DNA of 64,000 nucleotides, taken from NCBI GenBank assembly GCA_041690495.1, contig JAWLHE010000011.1, positions 1 through 64,000 of the forward strand, in the 5' to 3' direction. The DNA is from DATAAP01 sp041690495. Its GTDB lineage: Bacteria; Pseudomonadota; Alphaproteobacteria; CACIAM-22H2. Under the pieces are notes generated by a model. That model did no database searches. It was not told the DNA's origin and was given only the letters and a program-made list of their open reading frames with translations. The position numbers and the translations under genes are program-made. Of this stretch, positions 8,347 to 16,185 are shown in pieces (the first letter of the stretch is position 1; each line of letters begins with the position of its first letter).

Positions 8347-9099
8347 ATGAAGATCGTTGTCGTTGGCGGAACCGGCCTTATCGGAGGCAAGGTGGTGTCG
8401 AACCTGAATCGGAAGGGCCATGAGGCCATCGCCGCGTCGCCCAGCACCGGCATCAACGCCGTCACGGGCGAAGGGCTGGGCGAAGCGCTGGCCGGAACCC
8501 GGGCCGTCATCGATGTGGCAAATGCGCCGTCGGGCGCGGACGACGCCGTCATGACATTCTTCAGGACATCCGGCAGGATTCTCATGGCCGCAGAGGCGGA
8601 AGCCGGTGTGCGTCACCATGTTGCCCTGTCCGTGGTCGGAGCGGACCGGTTGCCGGACAACGGCTATCTCCGCGCCAAGGTCGCTCAGGAAGAGCTGATC
8701 AAGGCGTCCGGAATTCCCTATACCATCGTCCGCTCGACGCAGTTCTTCGAATTCCTCGATGGCATCGCCGACGCCTCGACGCGGGACGGCGAAGTCCATG
8801 TGTCGCCGGCATACGTCCAGCCCGTCGCGGCCGACGATGTCGCCGAACTGGTCGCCAGGGTCGCGACGATGGCCCCGGTCCATGGAATGATCGAACTGGC
8901 GGGACCGGAGCGCGTCAGTCTCGACGACCTCGTCCGCCGCTATCTGAAGGCGAAGCGCGATCCCCGTTCCGTGATCGCGGATGTGCACGCGCGGTATTTC
9001 GGCGCGGAGCTCAACGACAAATCCCTCACCCCTGGCGACAGACCGCATATCGGCGCCACGTCGTTTGAGACGTGGCTCGGCCGACCGGCGGCGCGCTGA
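8347..9099 (+). CDS. NmrA/atypical SDR-family NAD(P)-binding protein
   Basis: 250 residues starting MKIVVVGGTGLIGGKVV, with the GGxGxxG dinucleotide-binding loop at residues 7-13. The layout (GTRAVIDVANAP; HHVALSVVGADRL; YLRAKVAQEELIKASG; YTIVRSTQFFEF) matches the NmrA-like/atypical short-chain dehydrogenase group often annotated as NAD(P)H-binding or epimerase-like. These proteins are redox sensors or quinone/aldehyde reductases; the substrate cannot be read from sequence. An open frame continues upstream, but 8347 is preferred because the Rossmann strand starts there. It is followed at once by the secreted cupin gene, probably in one operon. Confidence 0.82.
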   Translation: MKIVVVGGTGLIGGKVVSNLNRKGHEAIAASPSTGINAVTGEGLGEALAGTRAVIDVANAPSGADDAVMTFFRTSGRILMAAEAEAGVRHHVALSVVGADRLPDNGYLRAKVAQEELIKASGIPYTIVRSTQFFEFLDGIADASTRDGEVHVSPAYVQPVAADDVAELVARVATMAPVHGMIELAGPERVSLDDLVRRYLKAKRDPRSVIADVHARYFGAELNDKSLTPGDRPHIGATSFETWLGRPAAR

Positions 9100-9121
9100 T
9101 CAACCGCAAAGGAGATCTCCC

Positions 9122-9553
9122 ATGTCCATGTCCATGCGCATCCTCGGCGGCGTCCTGCTGGCAACGCTCGCACTGACGCCCGCATTCGTCCCCCACCTCG
9201 CTCAGGCCGCGGCCAAGCGCAAGGTGACGGTGGTCTTCGACCATGTGCTTCCGAACGTGCCGGGCAAGAGCATGAAAGGCGTGCTCGTCGAGTATGGGCC
9301 CGGCGGCTCGTCCCGCTCGCACCGGCATCCGGCGTCTGCCTTCATCTATGCGACGGTCCTCGAAGGCGCGATCCGAAGCCAGGTCAATGACGGTCCGGAG
9401 AAGGTGTATCGCACCGGCGAGAGCTGGGTCGAGCAGCCGGGCGATCACCACCGCGTCAGCGCGAATGCCAGCGACACCGAACCCGCGAAGCTGCTGGCCG
9501 TATTTGTGGTCGATACCGGCGAAACGAAGATCGTCATCGACGACGCGCAGTGA
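9122..9553 (+). CDS. secreted cupin-domain protein
   Basis: 143 residues. An AAAGGAGA ribosome site precedes the ATG at 9122. The N-terminus is a Sec signal peptide (MRILGGVLLATLALTPAF, cleavage likely after AQA about residue 30). The remainder is one small cupin barrel with metal-ligand motifs (SRSHRHPASAFIYATVLEG; a later WVEQPGDHHRVSANAS). Periplasmic single-cupin proteins of this kind are common next to oxidoreductases and peroxidases; the reaction is unknown. It follows the NmrA-like gene by 22 bases, and its TGA overlaps a GTG that opens the broken haloperoxidase frame. Confidence 0.85.
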   Translation: MSMSMRILGGVLLATLALTPAFVPHLAQAAAKRKVTVVFDHVLPNVPGKSMKGVLVEYGPGGSSRSHRHPASAFIYATVLEGAIRSQVNDGPEKVYRTGESWVEQPGDHHRVSANASDTEPAKLLAVFVVDTGETKIVIDDAQ

Positions 9554-9589
9554 CTCCAGGCCGCCATCCGCCTGACCTCAGAGGCCGAC

Positions 9590-9717
9590 ATGGGCCGATC
9601 ACCACCAGGGACGGAATCGAGATCTTCTACAAGGACTGGGGCTCCGGGCAGCCGATCGTCTTCCACCACGGCTGGCCGTTAAGCGCCGACGATTGGGACG
9701 CGCAGATGCTCTACTTG
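9590..9717 (+). pseudogene. truncated alpha/beta-hydrolase (haloperoxidase/arylesterase-like) remnant
   Basis: The translation of 9598-9717 matches the first 40 residues of non-haem chloroperoxidase/esterase-type hydrolases (DGIEIFYKDWGSGQPIVF, HGWPLSADDWDAQ), then resemblance stops abruptly at 9717. The nucleophile elbow and the rest of the roughly 275-residue family length are missing. The natural ATG at 9590 is one base out of frame with the homologous part, so there is a small indel as well. The open frame reaches 9954 with unrelated sequence. It was probably the third gene of the NmrA-cupin operon before a deletion or insertion. Confidence 0.7.
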
Positions 9718-10062
9718 ACGCTGGAGCTCGGCGACTTTCAGGTCAGACATGTCTGCTTCCGTCCCTCTCTATGTCGCACCCGCAAGCAGCCCAACGTCAC
9801 ATTCGCGCTAAGGCAGGGCTTCTTCTGGCACGTGCCTAGATTTGGGAGAGTAAGATCAGATCCGCTTGTGGCACATCTGCGAAAACACGCGACTGACGAG
9901 CAGCGTCCGCCTACCGGCCGAAACCGGAAGCCGGCGCGGCTGAGCGGCCTTTGAAGCGCCCTACAAAACGCAGATATCAGACGATTACCGCGTTCCATCA
10001 GTTCGGGTATCCGCCGGCGGCCTGCGGCCGCGGACTGGCAGGGAACGCCAGGAGCCGCATCG
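9718..10062. other. intergenic remnant region, no gene seen
   Basis: 345 bases between the broken haloperoxidase and the convergent GldA-like gene. It is less GC-rich than its surroundings. I find no intact gene, inverted repeat pair or tRNA here. It may be the scar of a rearrangement. Confidence 0.5.
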
Positions 10063-11136
10063 TTACAGAGATTCCACTTGTCGCAAGCAACCCACCAGGA
10101 TGTCGCGATCAATCTGATATCGCAGATGGCGGATGTAGGGCGCCTTGAGGGTAGGTTCCGCGATCGCTTCCAGGTCTGACTCATGGGGATGTGACAGCCC
10201 GAACTGCTCAATTCGCGACGGCAATCCGACGCGGCCCAGGAACGCCTTAAGCTCGCGCACGAACTCTATAGGTCTCCGCTCATGAACGAGCTGGACCAAT
10301 GTACCATAGCCCACCATTTCTCCATGCAGAGCTCGGCTGGTCACCGGATGGGCCGTGAGACCGCGCGTCAGCGCATGGGCGAGCGAAAGCCCGCCGGATT
10401 CGAAGCCAAGTCCGCTCATCAGAATGCATGCCTCGACAGTGTTCTCGAATGCCGCATTCGGCAGGCGCTGGCCGACCGCCTCAAGGGCCGCTTCGCCGTC
10501 GCGTCGGATCGTTTCGTAACAGGTACGCGCCAGCGCAATCGCGCTGAGCGGCGGGCTGCCGCCAAAGAAATTGCTGCCGCCGGCATCGGCGCAGGCCTCG
10601 ACCTCGAATGCCTTCGACAGCGCGTCGCCCATGCCGGCCGCGAGGAATCGCTTCGGCGCCCTCACGATGATCGCCGTATCGACGAGGACGGTGTCGGGGT
10701 TGTCGTCGAGCTTGCGCACCTCGGCGATACGATGCGCATCGTCATAGACCACGATCAGACGGCTGGTCGGCGCGTCGTTCGAAGCGATCGTTGGAACGAT
10801 CACGAGTTTCGCGCCGATCGCGAGCGCCACCCCCTTTGCGGTGTCAATCGCCTTGCCGCCACCGATGCCGATGACGACATCGGCTCCTTTGGCCTTATCG
10901 CCGAGGCGCGCGATTTCCGCAGCGGTGATCTCGCCGGCGAAGACCTCGTAGCGCAGCGGTACGGACTTCGCCTTGAAGGCTTCGTCGAGCACCGGCAGCA
11001 CGGCTTCCATGACGAACGCATCGCCGATGGCGAGCGGCGCGTGGCCGAGGCGGGCGGTCTCGTCGGGCAGACTCGTCAGCGCGTTCGCCCCCTGGATATA
11101 GCGACGTGGTGCCCCGAGTATGCGCAGCATGTTCAT
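10063..11136 (-). CDS. iron-containing alcohol dehydrogenase, glycerol dehydrogenase-like (GldA family)
   Basis: 357 residues; the ATG at 11136 overlaps the stop of the SDR gene (ATGA). Family features are clear: the NAD-binding GIGGGKAIDTAKGVA loop (about residue 93), VPTIASNDAPTS (about 117), FLAAGMGDALSKAFE (about 163) and metal-ligand histidines in GLSLAHALTRGLTAHP and ALHGEMVGYGTLVQL (about 250-275). GldA proteins oxidise glycerol or related polyols with NAD+. As the last gene of an operon with an FGGY kinase and a sugar-type ABC importer, it probably oxidises a polyol or reduces a related ketone; the true substrate is not evident. Confidence 0.85.
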   Translation of the reverse strand: MNMLRILGAPRRYIQGANALTSLPDETARLGHAPLAIGDAFVMEAVLPVLDEAFKAKSVPLRYEVFAGEITAAEIARLGDKAKGADVVIGIGGGKAIDTAKGVALAIGAKLVIVPTIASNDAPTSRLIVVYDDAHRIAEVRKLDDNPDTVLVDTAIIVRAPKRFLAAGMGDALSKAFEVEACADAGGSNFFGGSPPLSAIALARTCYETIRRDGEAALEAVGQRLPNAAFENTVEACILMSGLGFESGGLSLAHALTRGLTAHPVTSRALHGEMVGYGTLVQLVHERRPIEFVRELKAFLGRVGLPSRIEQFGLSHPHESDLEAIAEPTLKAPYIRHLRYQIDRDILVGCLRQVESL

Positions 11137-11903
11137 CCCCAGTGAAAGTCCTGCTTGCCGCCGTCGATCTGGATCAGCGCGCCATTGATGAAGGCGGCCT
11201 TGGTCGAGCACAAGAACGCAACAGCGGCGCCGACCTCCTCGGGCTGGCACAGCCGCCCGATCGGGTTCTGGTCGATCATCACGCGCTTCAGCCGATCCGG
11301 ATAGTTCCGGATCAGATCGGTCTCGACATAGCCGGGTGCGATGGCGTTGACGGTGATGCCGCTGCCGCCAAGCTCTTTCGCCGTCGTTCGCGTGAAGCCG
11401 GCGATGCCAGCCTTGGCGGCGGCATAATTGGCGACACCCGCCCGGCCGCCGCCGGTATAGTTCATCGACGAGGTATTGACGATGCGTCCCCAGCCTGCGG
11501 CCATCATCGGCCGCGCGGCGGCGCGGGTCATCAGGAAGGTGCCGCGCATGTGCACCGCCATAATGCGGTCCCACATCTCGGCGGTCGTCTCGACGACCGG
11601 CTTGCCCATATAGGGCATGCCGACGCCGGCATTGTTGACGAGGATGTCGAGTCGGCCGAAGCGCTGCATCACGGCCGCAACCGCCTCACTGCACTGACTT
11701 TCGTCCGAGACGTCGACCGCGAAAGCGTCCGCGTCGACGCCGAGGCCGCGGATCGACATTGCCGCCTCGCGCGCCGCGTCGAGGCTCAGATCGGCGATCG
11801 CGATGGCCGTTCCTTCCTGCGCCAGCGCATCCGCCTCTGCACGGCCGATACCGCGTGCGCCTCCCGTCACCAGCGCCACCCGTCCTTTCAGACCGAGATC
11901 CAT
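11133..11903 (-). CDS. SDR-family oxidoreductase
   Basis: 256 residues, a classical short-chain dehydrogenase. TGGARGIG (cofactor loop, about residues 14-21), DILVNNAG (about 88) and the catalytic Ser plus YxxxK (NTSSMNYTGG; NYAAAKAG, about 145-165) are all present, and the C-terminus has the usual NPIGRLCQPEEVGAAV and GALIQIDGGK. In this polyol-type operon it probably interconverts a sugar alcohol and a keto sugar. It starts four bases after the upstream permease gene stops and overlaps the GldA-like gene by four bases, so translation is probably coupled. Confidence 0.87.
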   Translation of the reverse strand: MDLGLKGRVALVTGGARGIGRAEADALAQEGTAIAIADLSLDAAREAAMSIRGLGVDADAFAVDVSDESQCSEAVAAVMQRFGRLDILVNNAGVGMPYMGKPVVETTAEMWDRIMAVHMRGTFLMTRAAARPMMAAGWGRIVNTSSMNYTGGGRAGVANYAAAKAGIAGFTRTTAKELGGSGITVNAIAPGYVETDLIRNYPDRLKRVMIDQNPIGRLCQPEEVGAAVAFLCSTKAAFINGALIQIDGGKQDFHWG

Positions 11904-11907
11904 CCCC

Positions 11908-12798
11908 TTACCCTTTCATGGCGCCGGCGCTCAGGCCCTGGATGAAGAAGCGCGAGAGCAAGGTGAACAGAAGGAACAGCGGCAGCGCAATGAGCGTAGC
12001 GCCAGCCATAATCTCGCCCCAGCGCATGTCGAACGACCCGATCATCGAGGCGAGACCGACCGGCAGGGTTTTCTGCGCATCCGACGAGATCATCACCAGC
12101 GCATAGGTATAGTCAGTCCAGGACAGCAGGAACGAGAACACCGCGACGGTGATGATACCGGGAAGGGATAACGGCAGCACGACACGCAGGAAGCTGCCAA
12201 GCCGCGTGCATCCGTCGACCATTGCCGCCTCTTCCAGCTCGAACGGCATCGACTTGAAGAAGCCCCAGAGCAGCCACACGCCGAGCGGCAGGGTCAGGGT
12301 GCAATGGGCGATGACTAGGCTCATCAGGCTGCCGGCGATGCCGAACCAGACGAAAATGCCGTAGAGCGGGATCGCCAGCAGCATCGGCGGGAACATGTAG
12401 GCATAGAGCATCGTGGCAATGATCAGCGTCTTGCCCGGCACGCGAAACCGCGTCACCGCATAGGCGATCATCACCGAGCAGACCAACGTGAGCACAACCA
12501 CGGCGCTGGCGACGATCACCGAGTTCATGAACTGCGTCGGATAATCGGTGAGCTGCAGCAGCGTCTCGTAGGATTCGAGGGAGAACGGCCCGGGCAGCAG
12601 GTCCGGGGCGCGAAAAAGGTACTGCGGATCACGGAAGCTGGAGATCAGCATCCAGTAGATCGGGAAGAACGAGTACGCGGCGATCGCCAGCGCGGCGAAG
12701 CCGAGTCCTGCGCGGCGCAGGCGCCGTAAGAGGCTCCGCGCGCCCACCGGCCGATCGGCCCTCGGGGTCATGGCCGCATCCTTCGCGGTAACGCTCAT
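11908..12798 (-). CDS. carbohydrate ABC transporter permease (MalG type)
   Basis: 296 residues with six predicted membrane helices and the inner-membrane permease EAA loop (FELEEAAMVDGCTRLGSFLR) near residue 200, the site that docks on the ATPase. The N-terminal helix (LGFAALAIAAYSFFPIYWML) and the family ending with FFIQGLSAGAMKG are typical of MalG-type subunits of CUT1 sugar importers. ATG 12798 overlaps the stop of the partner permease (ATGA). Confidence 0.88.
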   Translation of the reverse strand: MSVTAKDAAMTPRADRPVGARSLLRRLRRAGLGFAALAIAAYSFFPIYWMLISSFRDPQYLFRAPDLLPGPFSLESYETLLQLTDYPTQFMNSVIVASAVVVLTLVCSVMIAYAVTRFRVPGKTLIIATMLYAYMFPPMLLAIPLYGIFVWFGIAGSLMSLVIAHCTLTLPLGVWLLWGFFKSMPFELEEAAMVDGCTRLGSFLRVVLPLSLPGIITVAVFSFLLSWTDYTYALVMISSDAQKTLPVGLASMIGSFDMRWGEIMAGATLIALPLFLLFTLLSRFFIQGLSAGAMKG

Positions 12799-13664
12799 TT
12801 CTTCTCCTCAAGCGGGAACAGCCGGAAATAGATCGCCACCACACTGCACAGCATGAGGAAGGAGAGAGTTGCGACCGCAGCACCGCCGCCGACGTCGAAC
12901 AGCGAGAAAGCGCGCTTATAAGCGAGAACCGGCAGATGCTCGGTGGCGCCGAGCGGACCGCCCTTGGTCATCAGCCAGATGATATCGAACTTGTTGAACA
13001 TCCAGATCGCGCGTAGCAGCACCACGACCGTGAGCACCGGACGGAGCTGGGGCAGGGTCACATGCAGGAAGCGCGAGAACGCCCCTGCGCCGTCCACCTT
13101 GGCGGCGTCGTAAAGCGCCTGCGGCACCGACTGCAACCCGGCGAGGAAGCAGACAGTGACGAACGGCGTCCACAGCCAGACCGAGAGCCCAATCGTGGTC
13201 GCCATGGCGGTCCCAGGCCGCTCGAACCACGGCACGATGCCAAAGCCCATCTCTCGTGCCAGTGCCGTGAGCAGGCCGAACGAGCCGTCCATCATCCACT
13301 GAAAGGTCAGCGCAACGACCACGGTCGGCAGCAGATAGGGCAGTACGGCCAGGCCGCGCACCAGCTTCTGACCGGGGAATGCATTGTTGAGCACAAGCGC
13401 GAACACGATCCCGAGCACGACCTGCAGCACAATGGAGCCGCCGGCATAGACCAGGCCGTTCAGGGCCGCGCGCCAGAAAGTCGGCTCGGACAGGATGCGC
13501 GCATAGTTGTCGAGGCCGACCCAGACCGGCTTGGCGATAAAGGACTGGGCCGAATGCAGGCTGAGTCCAATCGCGTGCAGGACCGGCACGAGCACGAACA
13601 CGATCGTGATCGCGAGCCCCGCGAGCAGGAAGCCCCAGATGACCCAGTCGTAGCGTGAGCGCAT
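12795..13664 (-). CDS. carbohydrate ABC transporter permease (MalF type)
   Basis: 289 residues with six membrane helices and an EAA-like loop (ALYDAAKVDGAGAFSRFLHV, about residue 190). The first helix (WGFLLAGLAITIVFVLVPVL) and FYxxLF-like positions match MalF/UgpA-type permeases of CUT1 importers. It sits 58 bases downstream of the solute-binding protein gene and overlaps the MalG-type gene. Together with the binding protein and MalK-like ATPase it makes a complete sugar or polyol importer. Confidence 0.88.
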   Translation of the reverse strand: MRSRYDWVIWGFLLAGLAITIVFVLVPVLHAIGLSLHSAQSFIAKPVWVGLDNYARILSEPTFWRAALNGLVYAGGSIVLQVVLGIVFALVLNNAFPGQKLVRGLAVLPYLLPTVVVALTFQWMMDGSFGLLTALAREMGFGIVPWFERPGTAMATTIGLSVWLWTPFVTVCFLAGLQSVPQALYDAAKVDGAGAFSRFLHVTLPQLRPVLTVVVLLRAIWMFNKFDIIWLMTKGGPLGATEHLPVLAYKRAFSLFDVGGGAAVATLSFLMLCSVVAIYFRLFPLEEKK

Positions 13665-13722
13665 GGTGCGGCAGGTCCGGCAGAGCAGCTTCCGCCGCCC
13701 TGCCGGTTCTTCCGATGCAGGC

Positions 13723-15042
13723 CTAGCCGATCGCCTTGCGCATGCCGGCGACGGCCTGCGCCACGCACTCTTCCGACGACATGTTCTTCAGCACCTTGTT
13801 CTGCAGCATTTCCGGCAGGACCCAGGATTCGAAGATCTTGGCCGGGCGCAGATCGGGCGCCGGACCTTCGGTGTCGATCGAACGGATGATGATGTTCGGA
13901 TCCTCCAGGAATCCCTGCATCTGCTTCACGGCCGCCGCGTGCTTCTCGATCAGCGGGTGCGCGCGCCAGCGGGGGTCGTCATAGATGTCCAGACGCGGCG
14001 GCTGGAAGTGCAGCGGTGCCGAGTGCAGGAAGTTGATGTAGTGCGCGTCGGAGAACCATTCCATGAATCGCACCGCCTCCTCGGCCAGCGGCGTCTTGCC
14101 GACGACCCAGCCGTCATAGCCGTGGTTGACCGCCGCCATGTGGCCGCCCTGGTCGGGATAGGGCATCATGCCGTACTTGTCGGCGAGCTGCGGTGCGCGC
14201 TGCTCGAGGAACTCGATCAGGCGGCCGGCATACGGCGCGTGCGCCGCCTGGTCGGCGCTGAACTGCGCGAGTACGTTGCCGAACGAGATCTGGGTCGAGC
14301 CCGGCGGCATCGTCTTGTAGAGCTCGGCAAAGAAGTCGAGATAGGCGGCCGTCTTTTTGCGCGCCTCGGGCGTGTCGAAGGTCAGGTTCCACTTGTCGTC
14401 GAACAGACTTACGCCCTCGGCCCAGAGATAGCCGAAGCTCATCCAGTTGGTTGCATCGTTGCTGCCGACCGGCGTCGTCAGGCCGAAGCGCTGCGTGCCG
14501 CTCGTCGACATGGTCTTGCGCGAGTTCTCGAGAAGCTGCGCCCAGGTCTTCGGCACTTCGAGCTTGAGCTGGTCGTACAGGTCCTTCCGGTAGAACAGCC
14601 AGCACAGATTATAGTCGTACATGTACCAGTACTGCTCGCCGTTGATCGGGAACAGGATACGCTTGCCCCACTTGTGCTTGTTCACGAGCTGGGTGATCGG
14701 CGTGAGCTGCCCCTCGTTGGCGAGGCTCAGAACATGCGCCACGAAAATCAAAGTGCCGATGTCATAGGGTTTGCCGCCGCGGATCGCAGAGGTCATGCGC
14801 GTATAGGCATCGCCCACAGGCACAGTGTCGACGACGATCTTGACGCGGCGTTCGCGCTCGTATTGTGCCGCGGCGACGCGCAGCGCCCGCACCGAATCGA
14901 TCGCCGGCTCCGCGTTCAGGAAGCGCAACTCGTGGACCTGCGCATGCACCGCCGGTGCCGGCAGCACACTGAGTGCGCCGAGGCCGGCCGCGCCGGCCAG
15001 AACCTTGCGGCGGCTTACATTGGTCATTTTAGGCTTCGTCAT
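13723..15042 (-). CDS. ABC transporter extracellular solute-binding protein (family 1), Tat-exported
   Basis: 439 residues. The N-terminus carries a twin-arginine signal (SRRKVLAGAAGLGALSVL, residues about 10-27) with likely cleavage after VHA, so it is exported folded to the periplasm. The mature part is a CUT1-type sugar-binding protein (AQYERERRVKIVVDTVP; DRKGLT-type hinge regions replaced by YWYMYDYNLCWLFYRKDLYD). It would deliver the substrate to the permeases encoded downstream. Substrate unknown; the operon's FGGY kinase and polyol-type dehydrogenases point to a sugar alcohol or pentose derivative. A second ATG (codon 6) is possible, but both starts keep the Tat signal. Confidence 0.87.
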   Translation of the reverse strand: MTKPKMTNVSRRKVLAGAAGLGALSVLPAPAVHAQVHELRFLNAEPAIDSVRALRVAAAQYERERRVKIVVDTVPVGDAYTRMTSAIRGGKPYDIGTLIFVAHVLSLANEGQLTPITQLVNKHKWGKRILFPINGEQYWYMYDYNLCWLFYRKDLYDQLKLEVPKTWAQLLENSRKTMSTSGTQRFGLTTPVGSNDATNWMSFGYLWAEGVSLFDDKWNLTFDTPEARKKTAAYLDFFAELYKTMPPGSTQISFGNVLAQFSADQAAHAPYAGRLIEFLEQRAPQLADKYGMMPYPDQGGHMAAVNHGYDGWVVGKTPLAEEAVRFMEWFSDAHYINFLHSAPLHFQPPRLDIYDDPRWRAHPLIEKHAAAVKQMQGFLEDPNIIIRSIDTEGPAPDLRPAKIFESWVLPEMLQNKVLKNMSSEECVAQAVAGMRKAIG

Positions 15043-15120
15043 TCACGTTCCTCCTTATGGTCCCCTGCTTCGTCGTCTCATTGCGCCGTCCGGCTGGACC
15101 TCGGTCCGGCAGGGCGCTTG

Positions 15121-16185
15121 TCAATTCGTGATGGCCTCGCCGGTCTCGCCGAAAAGGTGGAGCTTGGCGGGGTCGACCTCGAGCCTGACCTCCATGCCGG
15201 CGGCGATGCCGTCGTGACGGTCGATCAGCGCGCGCAACGCGACGCCCTGGCAGTCCGTCACCAGCAAGGTCTGAGCCCCCATCTGCTCGACCAGGGTGAC
15301 CCGCGCCGCGATGCGAACACCTCCGGACTCGCTGTCTTCGGCGAGCGCCAGGTGCTCGGGCCTGATGCCGAGCGTCGTCTCGCCGTCCGCGACACGACGC
15401 GATAGCGGCAACGCGAGACCCACGGCCCGGAAGGCGCCGCCCCCGAGGCGGCCCGCGACGAAATTCATTTCGGGCGAGCCGATGAAACCGGCGACGAACT
15501 GATTGGCGGGGCGATCATAGACCTCCAAGGGGGTTCCCACCTGCTGGATCCGCCCGTCCTTCATGACGCAAATGCGGCTGCCGAGGGTCATCGCCTCGAC
15601 CTGGTCATGGGTCACGTAGATCGTGGACACGCCAATCTCGCGATGCAGCCTGGCGATCTCCTCGCGCATGCGCACGCGCAGCTTGGCGTCGAGATTCGAC
15701 AGCGGCTCGTCGAGCAGGAAGACGTCGGGCTGGCGCACAAGTGCACGGCCCAGCGCCACACGTTGCATCTGCCCGCCTGAAAGCTGGCGCGGCTTGCGCC
15801 TCAGCAACTCCTCGAGGCCGAGCATGGCGGCGGCGCGGCGCACGCGCTTGTCGACCTCCTCTTTGCCGATGCTGCGCATCTTCAGGCCGAAAGCGATGTT
15901 CTCGTAGACCGTCTTGTGCGGATAGAGCGCGTAGTTCTGGAACACCATCGCGACGTTGCGCTCGCGCGGCTCCAGCTCGGTGACCAGCCGATCGCCAAAA
16001 TAGATCTCACCCGAGGTCGCCGCTTCGAGGCCGGCGATCATCCGCAAGGTGGTGGACTTGCCGCAGCCGGAGGGTCCGACCAGCACCATGAACTCGCCGT
16101 CCCCAATCGACAGCGACACGTTGTCCACGGCGGCGTGGCCGGCGAACACCTTGCTGACTCGGTCGAGCCGGACGGCCGCCATCAT
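15121..16185 (-). CDS. sugar ABC transporter ATP-binding protein (MalK/UgpC type)
   Basis: 354 residues with Walker A (GPSGCGKST, about 37-45), the signature LSGGQMQRVALGRAL (about 135), Walker B plus catalytic Glu (VFLLDEPLSNLD) and the H-loop (TIYVTHDQVEAM). A C-terminal TOBE-like extension (from about residue 240; TTLGIRPEHLAL) is typical of CUT1 ATPases. The order ATPase, binding protein, MalF, MalG in one operon supports a dedicated importer. ATG 16185 overlaps the stop of the FGGY kinase (ATGA). Confidence 0.9.
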   Translation of the reverse strand: MMAAVRLDRVSKVFAGHAAVDNVSLSIGDGEFMVLVGPSGCGKSTTLRMIAGLEAATSGEIYFGDRLVTELEPRERNVAMVFQNYALYPHKTVYENIAFGLKMRSIGKEEVDKRVRRAAAMLGLEELLRRKPRQLSGGQMQRVALGRALVRQPDVFLLDEPLSNLDAKLRVRMREEIARLHREIGVSTIYVTHDQVEAMTLGSRICVMKDGRIQQVGTPLEVYDRPANQFVAGFIGSPEMNFVAGRLGGGAFRAVGLALPLSRRVADGETTLGIRPEHLALAEDSESGGVRIAARVTLVEQMGAQTLLVTDCQGVALRALIDRHDGIAAGMEVRLEVDPAKLHLFGETGEAITN

